From Earliella scabrosa (lineage: Eukaryota; Basidiomycota; Agaricomycetes; Polyporales; Polyporaceae): a stretch of DNA of 64,000 nt. The stretch spans positions 372,001 to 436,000 of the forward strand of contig JABYQQ010000014.1 of NCBI GenBank assembly GCA_022605405.1, given 5' to 3'. The notes under the pieces are model-generated. The model was not told the DNA's origin. It saw nothing but the letters and a program-made list of their open reading frames with translations, and made no database searches. Of this stretch, positions 32,212 to 44,176 are shown one piece after another; the first letter of the stretch is position 1, and every line of letters starts with the position of its first letter. The position numbers were made by a program, and so were the translations under genes.

Positions 32212-34009
32212 CTAGTAGCAATGACAAGTACGCTTGCAAGCAGGACAAGGATCAGTACCTACGCGTTTCGGATTCATGAAATCATTCCGGTTTCCGAGCG
32301 AATTGTCGACATGAGACAGGAGATACTTGAATATAGTACCGGTGTTGTCGAAATCCTCCGCCCACCCGCCCCATGCGCAGAGCTGACGTATATCCCACCG
32401 CTGATACACATGGAGATATTGCACTCCACCGCGACGAAACGAGTGGGTACCATATGAACGAGGGTCAACGCCGACGTCCGACATGTTGTTTCAGAAGCAC
32501 TGAAGAAATGTGTGTGTCGACTATATGGAGCTATCAGTATAAGTGCGATTTGTTTGAAGCGGATAGAACAGTCTCACCATCTTGTCGGCGGCCCGAACAC
32601 TAACCTCATCGCTTCCATAGCGGCGTGCACGAAAGACGTATCCGGTCCGCTCAATGTGCATCTCCTTGCACATTATCCACCACTCCGCCATGGCATCGAC
32701 AGCATCCATCCAGGGGCGCTCGGTATCGCGGAAGAGACGAAATGGAGCAATTGCTGAATACGGGTGTTAGCAAGGTTAGACCTCCGAGTACCAACTAATC
32801 AAGGTACGCACCACCAGTCTGATGAGTTTTGCGGAATGGAAGGCGCAGCGTCATTGCCATCTGACCATCGACCTCGATGAAGTCGATGTCGGACCACATG
32901 ATCCTCAGGGCTTCGTCGTAGCGCAACAGGCATAGCATTGATACTGTGAAGAGGGCGTGAAGCATGACTCGGGTCTTATAGCCACCCCAGTACTTCTCGT
33001 GTGGCTCCTTCCGCTTCAGGGGACGAGTTTCCGAAGAACGGGGATACATCTTGTTGTAAACCCAGAGCTTTTTCATGGTCTCGTGGTCCATTGCACGCGC
33101 ACTGGTGACGACCTCGCCGGCACGGACCTGCGCAAAAGCAGGGTGAGATAGATCTGGACTGAAGGTTCAAGTCTCAAAGACTTGAATATGTTCGCACCTT
33201 TCTTCGGCGCAGGCTGATCATATATTCGGAAACCATGACTGAGAGGGAGGGATTCCCATAGAACGCTCCCTTGACGAGAGGACTTTCCATCCAGAGCTGC
33301 GTTCCCAACTTGAAGCCCCGCCCAAACTTGTGACTGATTGCTGCTCGCATCTTCTGAGCTCGTGCGTATGTGACTCGGACAATGTTCGGATCCTTCAGCT
33401 TGCCGGTCAGAAAGTCAATGTCGTCCGCCCTAGATCACAAGTACCGGAGTTAGACTTGTTCGCGATGGATGAACTGGTACGCACTTAGACATAATCCATG
33501 ACACAATCCAAACCGGGAGCTGACTTGGCTGAGTTCTCCAGTATTCGCTCTCGCTGCCGACACCCTCTTCTATGAAGCCATATTTGGTGCAGAACTCAAC
33601 AAAGGCGTTCCACAGACTTGAATCGTACCGTATGTCAATATTTCAATAGGCTGCATCATTGCATGTAACATACGCACTTGCGGTACTCATTTGCCGTTCC
33701 AGGCACGATCACATTCTCCGAAGCCTTCTCAATATGCCGCTCTATTTCCTCTTGCATCAGCTTGAGTCTCTTGCGTGCATCGTCATCAAGTGGTTGCAAG
33801 TATGTTGGATCAAGAGCCATTTCGTTCTCGATGTCGTCAGCTGCCTGCATGGACTCGATCTCGCACTCGAAGTCGTCGGCAACCTCGGAAGAGACATCGC
33901 CAATACCGGAGAGACAAGCAGCGATACCATGGAGGGAGTCCATAGTGGAAGAGCAGATGTATGGGCCCGTAGAGATAGTGTCAGCAGCAGAACGAGTTAG
34001 AACCACCAT
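32212..34009 (-). pseudogene. Crypton-like tyrosine recombinase with one internal stop
   Basis: Exons in coding order: 34009-33678, 33616-33485, 33429-33198, 33127-32812, 32753-32578, 32499-32212; every intron is 55-78 nt and keeps phase. Recombinase boxes are clear: Arg-I in LCLLRYDEALRIMWSD, then THSFRRGGVQYL (His-x-x-Arg), LCAWGGWAED and the nucleophilic Tyr in TIFKYLLS. A DPCPACKRTCHCY cysteine tail closes it. These enzymes move DNA through a Tyr-linked intermediate and occur in fungal Cryptons. At the start of the last exon the frame reads CF-stop-NNMSDVG, with TGA at 32491-32493. A CGA-to-TGA change is the simplest explanation. The stop removes the His, Arg and Tyr boxes, so the product should be inactive unless the stop is read through or spliced around. 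It is divergent from the SAP gene. Confidence 0.8.
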
Positions 34010-34123
34010 GGTGGCGTCGGATAGTTTCCAAATTAGTAACCATGATCGGCTTACCGGACATTGCAGTCTAGCCGTCCGACTCAGAGGCCGTCTCTGCTTG
34101 CCAACTCTCCCTTGTACATTACT
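34010..34123. promoter_or_regulatory. 114-bp divergent promoter
   Basis: Only 114 bp separate the recombinase start (34009, minus) from the SAP-protein start (34124, plus), so the pair must share a bidirectional control region. No clear TATA box is seen. Confidence 0.5.
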
Positions 34124-35988
34124 ATGCCTACTAATTTAAACCACGCTGAAGTCCGGGAGAAGATCACACTGCCTTATGCTGGTCAACCAGTCAACCGAGA
34201 TGATCGACGCTTCAAGACATTCGAGCTAGTGATGTGAGTACCTCCTATAGCTGTTGCATAGACCCGACGCGTGACAGGTTCAATACCTCTCAGTGATCCT
34301 CCTCCCAAGAAGGACAAGCTAAAGGATTATTTATCATCATACAACCTTCGGAAGAGTGGCAATGTAGCCGAGCTAGTTCAGCGGTTGCGGGAGTTTGCAC
34401 AGGATATGGAGAAATGGAACACGTACGCCCCTAATTCGCATTTTGCTGACCGTAGAGTGACATGTTCAACGGAATGTATCTGCCGGTTATATAGGCTCCT
34501 CATACCAGCAAAGGGTCGAGAGCGTGGTGATATCTCAGCAAAGACGGCAAAGAAGAACCCCACTGCTCAGCGGATCATTGACACCTTCGGAGAGAAGTCA
34601 CAAGATGTCGTGTTTCTCCCAAAGAAGAGCGGCTCAGAGGTTCGTCCGGTTACTGCTCTTACCCCGCAAACACTGCAGTCAAATGACACATGGGTATGTT
34701 TGAAATTCATGACATACCTGACGTCATTCAAGACTAAGTAGCTTGATATAGGCGGCATCCGTACTCGACATGCGGAAGGCATGGATGAGCAACCAGAGGG
34801 TTCCTGTAGAGATTCGAACCCAGATAGCAGCCCTCGAAGGTGTTCCAGTTCCAGAACCAGGACAGGACGCAAATAGTGGCGCCTTCGACGAGCACGGAAA
34901 TAGAGTCTGTACTCACCAACGTCATTGTGACAAGCATGCTGATGACCGTCCAGATCACAAGTCTTCGGAGACTGGAATATCGTGTTGAGACAAGCAATCA
35001 AGACGTCCTAAGAGAGTTCGGAGCACTCAAGACACAACTGACCAGTCTGCAAAGCTCCGTCGCCGAAATCGCACTCGGAGCCCATGTGTCAAACCCCAGT
35101 GCGGCTGTGATATCAGCACCAGTTCCTGGTCCGAGTCGAAGCCTCGTGGTGCCGTCTGCACCTCTGATACCCACGAGCTCTGTCTCCATTCTACAACCTA
35201 CCTCGATCGAGCCTCTGATTGCCGCTCAACTCGCCAACGGAGGCGCTGTTCCGGGCTTGCTCTATCCCTCTTCCTCGTCTCCTTCGGAGCTCCCTCTCCC
35301 ACAAGAGGCTATTCCACCTGCAAACCTCATGATCTTCGACATCGACGGCACCCCGCTCTACTTCGACAAGACGCAGGTGCCCAATGTGCCGATGATCAAC
35401 TACAGCGACGACCTACCCCGCCTTTTCCGGGAATGGCACAAGTCCAACACTCTTGTCGTCAACGGGCGCGGCATCCCAGTCAAGGATTGGGAGCGCTTCT
35501 ACAAGAAGCGCTCCGGGATCAAGGAGCATGCATGGGAACTAGTGCGGGTGAAGTGGGGGAATTGGAAGGTGCGTATGTACTCTCACGCGTGCTGTTCATC
35601 AGTACCCATGTTGCAACTGGGCTTTCAGTTTCTCGTCATGGAGCGGGAGCGTTTCCCAACTGAAGACGCGTTCTGGGCCAAGTATAGCGATGCAGAAGGT
35701 CATCGTCTCGGCTACCAGAAGATTCTCGACCATCTCCAGGAAGAACGAATCGCCGCCTACGCGTACGATGCCGCAGCAGCTCTCTGGTTCTTCAATGAGG
35801 ACCTCACGTCGCCCGACACCTACGGCTACTTCATCTACAAGAAGACCGGCAAAGTCGAAGTCTGCAAACAGACCCAGACGGTCGCGGAGAGGTGGCATAA
35901 GCTGCTCGCAGATAAACCCGACGTTGCGCAGCGGTGGGAGCGCGTCCGGGGCGCATTCAAGGGTCCACCTCCGCGTCGAGGGAAGTAG
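34124..35988 (+). CDS. SAP-domain protein paired with the recombinase
   Basis: Exons 34124..34233, 34294..34422, 34495..34693, 34752..34839, 34877..35568, 35629..35988; about 525 aa. The short 34840-34876 intron is the weakest junction. Exon 2 has a SAP motif: KDKLKDYLSSYNLRKSG followed by NVAELVQRLREFA, a helix-turn-helix that binds scaffold/AT-rich DNA. Then come a WNTLLIPAKG block, a coiled-coil-like stretch (QDVLREFGALKTQLTSLQS) and a Pro/Ser linker. The well-ordered C-terminus (WERFYKKRSGIKEH to WFFNEDLTSPDTYGY) is of unknown fold and ends in a basic PPPRRGK. Its head-to-head position with the tyrosine recombinase suggests one mobile unit (inference). It is intact although its partner has a stop. 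Confidence 0.7.
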
Positions 35989-37026
35989 TCACTTTGCGGT
36001 CTGCATATGGTCAGCACGTCTCGTTTCGTACTATCTTGTTCCGTGATCCCTCTTGTCCAACAGCAAGTCGTTGCCGCTGCAACGTCCATTGATGTACACA
36101 CACAGTCCCTTCTCGACGTCCATATCTACGCACCACGCTCCTTTACGACTCATTTGATGCGCACATACACCTACACGGCCCCACATAGACCCTTTGCATG
36201 TACATGTACGCGTCGGCCCTTGTTGCACGACTCCCATTGCACTTATGACGACACAATACAATACGCATGTTTTTTTGGTCCAAGTCGTGCCCAAAACGGC
36301 AGGATAAGTACCTGTTAAGTCCTCGCCGAGGCGTGCCGCACGCATTCGACCTCCGCAAATGACAAGTGTTGCGGCCGTGCAAAATCGACGTTCGGCATCT
36401 GATAAGTCTCCTGCCGTGCAAATACAGGTCTCGGCGGGTAGCAAACTCGAGCTCCGAACGAAACCGACCCAAAACGGGCCTCCCGACGAGGTCCGCCCCG
36501 CCACAGTTGTCGATCGCGTTGTCCGGGGGTCGAGGGCCTCGGCGGATGCTCAGGCAATCGCCAAGCGGGCGGTTGGGAGGCCGGAGGCCCGATTAGGCAG
36601 GTACGGCAAGTCCCGAGGGCGGGACCAGAGACTGACGCCCAGAGGGACTGCGAATCCCCAGGAAGAAGATCCTTCTTCTCTCCCATTACTCTTGCTCCTA
36701 GCAAGTCGCTCTTCAGGAGTGCAGCGACACTTCTCTCGAAACACCGGTCTGGCTCGAATCCTCGGTCGCCTCAAAGGAATCCATATCGCTAGCAGGAGAC
36801 CCAGCACAAAAACTGGCGCATGAAACTCAATACGTTCTTCACACGGAGGCTTCGAGGGAGGCAGATTCCTATCTTATTGTGACGACAGGTGAGTGATATT
36901 GGCTCCAGTGTCGAAGAGAGCGGTGCGGATAGGACGAAGGAGGAACGCGGTACAGATGCGAGGCTTTCGAATGCTACGCACTGTTCAGGGTCCTTGTGGC
37001 AATGCACAGAGGACATCTGCACATAT
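35989..37026. other. Intergenic, no confident gene
   Basis: Several short ORFs on both strands overlap one another and none has a convincing splice chain or motif. Confidence 0.35.
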
Positions 37027-37392
37027 TTATACCCGCAGAAACTCAATGACACATGCTCCAAGTATTGCGGCGATGTGGTTTGCGGATGGCAGCGCCATCT
37101 TCGCGGTGTTAGATCCTTCGACTCCGCAGTGGCTCCGGCAGTACAACACGGCCGATACCTCCGTGTCGTCCTCAAATGAAACCTTGCTCCTACGCGATTC
37201 CTGCACGTAGATCCACATGATTCCGCCTTGCCATCCGAAGGAGGCTGTATACGTGCTGACGTTTGCATCGTAGGATGCAATGAAACTGACTCTGTACACG
37301 TGGTTGCGATTCAGCCTCCTTACCTCCTCGCGAACATGCGTCTGATCAATCCCGGCACTTTGACAGTACGTGATCATGTTTGAAGACCTCAT
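37027..37392 (-). CDS. Possible exon of an unrecognised gene
   Basis: An uninterrupted minus-strand stretch reads THVREEVRRLNRNHVYRV, then SFGWQGGIMWIYVQ and CRSHCGVEGSNTAKM, with protein-like composition. It is preceded by a good acceptor (TGATCAG) and by a further open piece at 37481-37669. The two could not be joined into a complete model. No domain was recognised. Confidence 0.3.
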   Translation of the reverse strand: MRSSNMITYCQSAGIDQTHVREEVRRLNRNHVYRVSFIASYDANVSTYTASFGWQGGIMWIYVQESRRSKVSFEDDTEVSAVLYCRSHCGVEGSNTAKMALPSANHIAAILGACVIEFLRV

Positions 37393-38082
37393 GACTGATA
37401 TAACTGTCTAAAGGATCAGAGAAGCTCGAATTCGACCTTGCTGATCGGATCTAATTGTCCTCTCAAGGATTCTGAGCGTCTCAAGACATACATACGGTCG
37501 CACGCGGGCTTCCTTTGCCTTGGACGTTCGTCATAGGGCCCGTTATGTTTTGAGATGGTGTCGGTGGAACTGGGTGGGGGCCACTGACCGCGTCTTCAAA
37601 GTCTATGCGAGTGTATACAACGTGAGTTACGACCGCTCCCGAATTTGCATTGCCTCCACTGATGTACATTGAGTGTTCTACTTGGGGGCAGTCCTTGGCA
37701 TCGCCTCCGCTGCCAGCCGAGTTTGTCTGACCCTCTTCGATCTACGATGTGGAGCGACACCGCACACGGTGATTACTGGTGGCGCCATCGACATAGCCCC
37801 AAAGCTTCACACCTTATGCCACCTTGTGAAGAAATACAAGATCGCGCGAAAACCTTGCTGTCTCAATGAGCTCTGGATCTCGTTCTTCTTGCATCCTCAC
37901 GCTGGCCACACTTATCTTTCGACATCCGCTCTGAATAACCTACTCACACTGAACGGCTGTGCTCGCTCAATGTACTTGATGCAGACCGTGCTCGCCACCA
38001 TCAGTGCGTATAGACTCTCGCATCCAATGCGCGGCTGACGCGCCCAGCAGGCATCACCGCCCATGTACTGTCCTGTCTTGTG

Positions 38083-39591
38083 AGATCGCACGCGAACTCC
38101 GTGCACATCTTTCCCGCTTCCCGGTCGCTCTCCCCATACTGCGCATTTCTCGTATTCGTACTAGCACTATCGCCCGCAACGATATCTCCAGTCTCCGCAC
38201 ACGAACTAGCCATCACATCTTGGGCGCCCGACACGCCAGTGCAATGTGCGTCCACATTCATTACCTGGCACGGCGGTCAAGCTCCGTATACCCTATGGAT
38301 CCTCTCGGACGGGACCGCACGCGGGTGGTACAGCAATATACCAGGACACTCATACCCGTGGAACGCAAACCTTCCCGCCGGCACTGTCGTCTCCTTCGCG
38401 ATCAGCGACAGCACGAACGAACACACTTCGTCCTCCAAGAACGTTACGATACAGCGACGCGCGGTTGAGGATGGTGGCTGTATACAGGCGCGCGCCACTG
38501 GAGCAGTTAGGAGAGGCCCTCCGGGAGGATGGGGAGATTGGGGAGGGGCGAGTGAGACTCCGCCCTTTGACGGCCGCCCTTTTCGCTCACGGCCGAACGG
38601 GTGCGTCTCTGGTCTTGGCTGACGGCTCTTGACACGAATTGATCTCTGATGCTGAAATTCAGTGGGTTTGACTGGCCTAGTGGCAGCACCGTGACGGTGA
38701 TGCAGACCAAGACGAGCGCGTGCGTCTTCGATTCTTATCGAAAGCGCAAGACATCACTTGACTTTCCTCACTTTTCAGGATGACTGGGACGAACACGAAC
38801 GAGCCGAGTGTCAGCATCGTGGTGCAGACCAAGGACAAGCCGTCGCTGAGCACAGGCGCGATCGCGGGCATCGCAGTAGGGGGCGGACTGGCGGTGCTCG
38901 CCGTAGGAGGGTTGTCAGCACTACTGCTCCTGAGACGGAAACGGACGCCTTCGGAGCGATCTACACCAGATGGAGACGATACAGGTGAGTCCTATCCTCT
39001 CACATACGTCGCCTTCCATCTGCACACCCGAACGAGCCCGTCTGACGTGGGCTTGACACAGAGTCGCCTGAACCCGACCCGACTCGTGAGCATCGTCGGT
39101 CCACGCTTGTTACGCCCTTCATGCAGTGGCGGTCTCGACCTTTGCCCTCGTCGGCTTCCGCTCGGTCCCTCATCCGCTCATTTGGAAGTCATCATTCGGA
39201 GCGGTCGGTGGGCGGTCAAGACGCATCTTTCAGCGCCTCTCTCGACGTCCACCCACCGGACTCCGCTGCTGTGGTGCCTGAGCGAAGTCAACGTGTCGTG
39301 CGAGAGCCGGAAGAGCGTCCTCCGGAGCAGTCGCGGAAAGGAGACCCTGCGGTTGCCGTCATGAGACAACCAGACGGGCAACCTGATCCTCCTCCTCCTC
39401 CTATCCCACCTCTTCCAATGCCACCGCCGCCACCATTTGAACGCACAGAAGGCGTCCAAGATGGTGCGCGGCATTCGGACGTGAGGGTGTACGAGGAGAC
39501 TCCGTCTAGACGACTAAGTCCATTCTGCGAGTGGGACGTCGAGAGTGGCTCGGTTCCATCGACGCTTCCTCCCCCATATTCCCGATCCTGA
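38083..39591 (+). CDS. Single-pass membrane protein with LPPPY tail (start not fixed)
   Basis: Clear later exons: about 38780..38984 and 39062..39591. An upstream ectodomain exon begins with a signal-like hydrophobic run (YCAFLVFVLALSPATIS) and has the family pattern CASTFITWHGGQAPYTL, PWNANLPAGTVVSFAISD and NVTIQ. A second ectodomain piece reads FDWPSGSTVTVM near 38668. The helix is GAIAGIAVGGGLAVLAVGGL and continues to a stop-transfer LLRRKR. The long Pro-rich tail ends SVPSTLPPPYSRS but lacks the TDGGVRLAGG box of its relatives. Role unknown; a surface protein with a WW-domain-binding tail is inferred. Exons between 38440 and 38780 were not resolved. Confidence 0.6.
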
Positions 39592-39968
39592 TTGAACTCG
39601 GACCTTCGATCCTTCATGTTAACGACGTATATATTCCGATCATCCACGTCAGTCTTCCTCTGTGCTACCGCCCTTCAATCGTATATTCTGGCCGAGGCTT
39701 CTATCATGGTACGGGAAGAATGGCTTACTTGCGGATGACAACTTGAGACCGAGAAGGCTATGTATCAGATATACTTGCAGTCATCCGCGAACCGCTGGCG
39801 AGTGCATGTGTAGTTATGTTCATCTGATGAGCATGGATCCGGTTACCGCCCTGCTTCCCGGATCAACAGCTTGTCAGATGGACTCGGACAACACACAAAT
39901 ATGCTGGCGTAGACAAGCGTAGGAGACTAGAGTACTTCTGCTCTTTTACGTTCGTGATCCTCTGAATC

Positions 39969-41213
39969 ATGTCTCTCACCACCACCGTCCTGCGCAAGGA
40001 GTCCAGGTTTAGAGTACGTGCATCGTTGCCAGTTGGACACATTAGCGGAGAGTCTCTGATGCGCCTCTCTCAGTTTCCGCCCCCCTCATTTGTGTCTTCA
40101 ATTTATACCAAATGTGCCACGGCTACGCAGCCTACGGAGTTCTACAACTGTGCGGCATCCAATGCTTTGAAGGGAGGGATCACTGTCTCGCCAAACCAGG
40201 TATCCGTTTACATGGCTCAAGCCGACATCCCGCTTCCTTCAAGTCACTCTATAACACTTGCCCCGAGCTTGGCAGACCAGTCCTCTACCCTGACTGCAGA
40301 GAGCCCCTTCCCTACGGCGACGTCGTCTGGCATTCCATCCCACCCCTTTCCAAGCCATCCAAGGCCACCGTCGATCCTGCCCCCAAACATACCCCACCCA
40401 GAACCCACTGCGCCTCCTACCAGCACCATGCAATCTTCTACGGAGTCCTCCGCCACTATCGCCAAAGTTGTGCGTTCTCGGTCGAGCGCCATGCCTTCAA
40501 GGTACTTCACTACTACTTCTCGCGCCCTGACAAGCGACGTCTCCGAGTCGACACGTATACTCAGTACCGGGAGCATCACGGGTATTTCTCTTGGTGCTGG
40601 CCTCGTGACAATAGTGATGGCTACGCTACTTGTGCGGGGTGTATGGCGCCGGAGAGGACGTACCTCCCAAGGGTCTGTGGATCCAGCCACTGCTAACCAA
40701 TCACCAAGTACGTCTTGTGTTACTCACACTGTCGCTCTCTCTCATGGATCGGTACCATAGCTCAGTGCTCAGAATGCGGCAACCTCACGTCGGCACATCA
40801 CACGGGTTGCGGTAGCCAAGGAGACTCCATGCATATCACATACTTGTCGTCCATGGTGAGTCTTCATCTCTGTCTGTTATCTGGAAATAGTGGTAACAAC
40901 GTCATCTTCTCAGCACCGCCCTACAAAGACACATCTTCAAGAGTTCGACAGTTTGCATCCTGCTGCTGTCAGAGAAGACTTCGAGCGCAGTCCAAGCCCG
41001 AGTTCTGATAATCCAAGGGGTGTTGACCTCGTTCATGTCGCTGCAGACAACATGCGCAGCTGCAACGCGAGAAGATACGAGACCGACGGAGGCGTCCGTC
41101 TTGCTGGAGGCCGACCAGGCTCACACAATGATGGCGCACAAATCATGGCGGACTCGCAATCCACGTTGTCCCAATCATCCACACTCCCTCCACCGTACTG
41201 CGAGGTACCATAG
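39969..41213 (+). CDS. Single-pass membrane protein with TDGGVRLAGG and LPPPY boxes
   Basis: The first exon(s), 39969-40707, begin MSLTTTVLRKESRFR. They contain a likely 63-nt GTACGT..TCTCAG intron and continue with FVSSIYTKCATATQPTEF, a Ser/Thr/Pro-rich mucin-like stalk and the helix TGSITGISLGAGLVTIVMA followed by RGVWRRRGR. One or two middle exons near 40760-40855 are not fixed. The last exon, from about 40911, ends RRYETDGGVRLAGGRPG and SSTLPPPYCEVP. No signal peptide is obvious in the current N-terminus, so the real start may lie elsewhere. It lies 378 bp downstream of its neighbour in the same family. Confidence 0.6.
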
Positions 41214-41717
41214 CGTTCTCTCTGACATCACAGGATGGTATGAGCCGCACTGGGTCTTCGTCGATCTGGACCGATGGGTTTGTGGTGTTCTGATTACGGG
41301 GTTGTTCGGATACTTCTCAAAAGTTATGTTGAGTCACTGTAGTCTCCCGGCTGCGCACTTCGGGTATCGCACATGTATACTGTAGCCAGTATATATTCAC
41401 GACATGCGTACACATGCGCAAGACACACTGGATGGTACCGGAACCCCTCGCATTTCGACTGTTGAATGCATTCATCTTCCGCATCTACAAGCAGCTGGTG
41501 TTCGCTAGGAGTTACGTGTCAGATCATTTTAGAACATCCGGCTGAGAGTCAAAACTGGAACTCACAGCTGGGTAGGACCCTAAACTCCGCCGTAAAGGCA
41601 GTAGCTCCCGCAGTGTCCATCACGGAGGTGAACACGAGGTCACCTTTCATCATTCTTCAGCTATGCTCGTCATCTAACTGAAACCTGGAGATGCTTACGG
41701 CCCGGAACGTTTGTGCC

Positions 41718-42183
41718 TCACGCAAAGTCAGGGACTAGTGCGTTATTAAGCGTGGTGGCAAATTCACCGGTGGTTGCATCCGTCACTCTACTGATACAAC
41801 ATGATGATATCAGCGGTGCTGTCTTTGAGCGAGATAGGGACAAACATACGCCTGATAGTTGTCAGAGAGATCCAGTTGATTGTCGGAGTTGGCATGACAT
41901 GAGCTATCAATCATACCAGGTTGTACGGCGCTGAGAACGATCGAGCTTGAATCATATCAGTATGTTCCGTCTGTCCTACTAGGAAAGGAATGAATCTCAC
42001 GGACGCCGCGGCGCCCCTTGAGTTCTGAGGCTGCAGTAGCAGCTCGAGCCCTAGACAAAACTCTATTTCAGGTGGCATGCGTTTGAAGCGACGCACGGCG
42101 TGTCAACCGTGAGTGTCTGAGCAAGATCTTCTGGGATCCACGAGAGCGAAGACAGTAGCAAGCGAACGGACAAACTTCGTCAT
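41718..42183 (-). CDS. Possible secreted member of the same ectodomain family (low support)
   Basis: ATG at 42183 gives MTKFVRSLATVFAL, a short signal-like start. Downstream pieces read TLTVDTPCVASNACH and, at the end, VTDATTGEFATTLNNALV with a stop at 41718-41720. VTDATTGEFATT echoes the TLEDSAGAMSSTAP motif of the secreted gene at 43263-44003. The splice chain between the pieces was not established and the locus may be decayed. Confidence 0.3.
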
Positions 42184-43262
42184 GATATCGAGCGAGCTGG
42201 AGAGGGTTGCTGAGATAATCCTAATGCATGGAGGAGCTGGTGAGGAGGTCATCGTCGAGAAGCCTTTATAAGTACTGCTCGTGCATGCATGTGCCGCTGC
42301 GCCCGGATGGCTGCACGGTTAAGCAAAAGCCGACCTCGGCCCAGACGGCATGACGAGTACTCGTAAGTATCTCCTGCCCCGGCGGAGGAGAAGCGCGGGA
42401 ATATATGTTCAAACAAATAGTACGTACACACTTGAGACATTAACATCAAGTAATATGCATCAAGTTCAAGCTCAACGTTGAAGTTCAAGTGCCAACATAG
42501 GACGACTCCCAAAGGGGCAACTGAAGCGCTGGACACAAACATGACCATACAGAGCCTCTGGGCCATTGGCACTCCACCTCCTCTGCTGTCTGAACTGGCC
42601 CCCGAATCCCTCACTGTCCCTCATGTTTGCGTATATGTCACTTCTGACCCTTGGCTTTGTTTGACTTTCTCAGTACCTGCCAGCTCCGAGTCACAGCCAT
42701 GAATGCATGACGACCCAGCAGCAGGAGATTGCTCGAAGTGACGAATTTTAACGATCGAGGGCGACATCCTAGGCAAGGCGTGGCTTGGAATATTGCTTGG
42801 AGTCTATGATGGAGAGGGCTGTCATAAGATGACGGGGTCATAACCACGGTGCGATGTCACAGACCTTGCTTGTACATCTGCAAGTCCAGACGAATGCACC
42901 GCGCTGTCTGTCGACGCCCATCGCATACGCCACCAGCGGACCAGGAGAGGACGGAATAGAATGATTGGTTGATCAGCCTACTTCTCCGCCTTCACCCGCG
43001 TGGCTGTGTTATGCGCCTCTCGAAGAATATTCAGATGGTGGAAATCCGCCCCTGCGCAGTGCGATCCGCCCCCGCGGGACAGCATTTGGGGTGGCCTCCG
43101 TCAAACTCCCGCAATAACCGGGCATGGCTCTCCGTCGCTCCTCGCTCCGCTGCTTAAGGCCTCTCCCCATCGCGCTATCTTATAATGAGTCGCTCCAGCG
43201 GGATCCCTTCTCGACAGTCTTCAGCTATCACTCGTCGCAATCCATCATCGTCCATCTCCATC
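42184..43262. other. Intergenic, no confident gene
   Basis: No exon chain recognised. It presumably includes the promoter of the secreted gene that starts at 43263. Confidence 0.4.
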
Positions 43263-44003
43263 ATGAGAGCATTCTACACCCTCGTCTCTGTCATCGCAGC
43301 CATCGTGTACTCTGCATCCGCTGCCCCCGCCAGCGAGGCGCAGTCAATGCCCCCCCTCGTCATCCGGACACCGTGAGTACTGTTGTCGACCATCGTGCAC
43401 GGGCTAATGGCTCGTGGCTAGGTCGAACCTTCGCCAGTGCCTCACCTCTTACATCCACTTTCACGGCGGCGTTCGTGAGTCCCACTGTTTTGCGCTCCGG
43501 GCACGCGATGACTGACGCACCTTGGCCCAGCGGGATACAATCTGGTGAGCATGCCCCAGTTCTCGCGAAAGGAGACTTTGCGCCAACCAACCGCTTCGCT
43601 CTCTTCCGGCGATCTAGACGTGAGCATTCGAAGTTCCTCGACCCTCTTCACGCGAGTTGCAGACAAGAGTTTCGGATCTTCCTAGTCTCATTGTCGATGA
43701 CGTGAACCGTGGTACATGGTTTAACGTCAGTAGTCCGTTCAGCTGGCAGGTGATCGTACACCAAGGTATGGACACGTAGCGCATGCGCTGGATCGTTGTT
43801 GACCCTCACTCTCGTGCTCGCCAGGCTCGGTCGTCCAGTTCACTCTGGAGGATTCTGCCGGTGCGATGTCATCGACCGCGCCGGAGGTCGTGAAACATGG
43901 TGAGTCCTGACATGTCGGGAGGCGTCCGCGTTGTAGTTCGCCATGAGGCTCACAGGATGATACAGGGGCTCCCGAGTCTGACGACTGCTTCCTCATCAAT
44001 TGA
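43263..44003 (+). CDS. Small secreted protein of the ectodomain family, no membrane anchor
   Basis: Model join(43263..43372,43422..43474,43531..43619,43663..43765,43825..43899,43966..44003), 155 aa, six short exons all in phase. The signal peptide is MRAFYTLVSVIAAIVYSASA. Then follow TPSNLRQCLTSYIHFHGG and PGYNL, equivalent to the CxxxTWxGGxPPYxL pattern of the membrane-anchored members. Next come PFSWQVIVHQGSVVQFTLED and SAGAMSSTAPEVV. The protein ends ESDDCFLIN with no transmembrane helix and no PPxY tail. The two Cys (in RQC and DDC) could pair. It looks like the free, secreted form of the module. Function unknown. Confidence 0.75.
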
Positions 44004-44176
44004 GATACCGTTATTCACAACGAAGTTATGATGGTCGCATTCCACGCCCAGTCTCGAATGGTGATGTACCATGCGGACTCTTTCAGAGCAGATACAATCA
44101 TGGACTAGCAATTGCGTCGCACAATATGACCGTTTGATGCCGTTCACGTCCAGCAGAGCATGCACAGTACACCACT

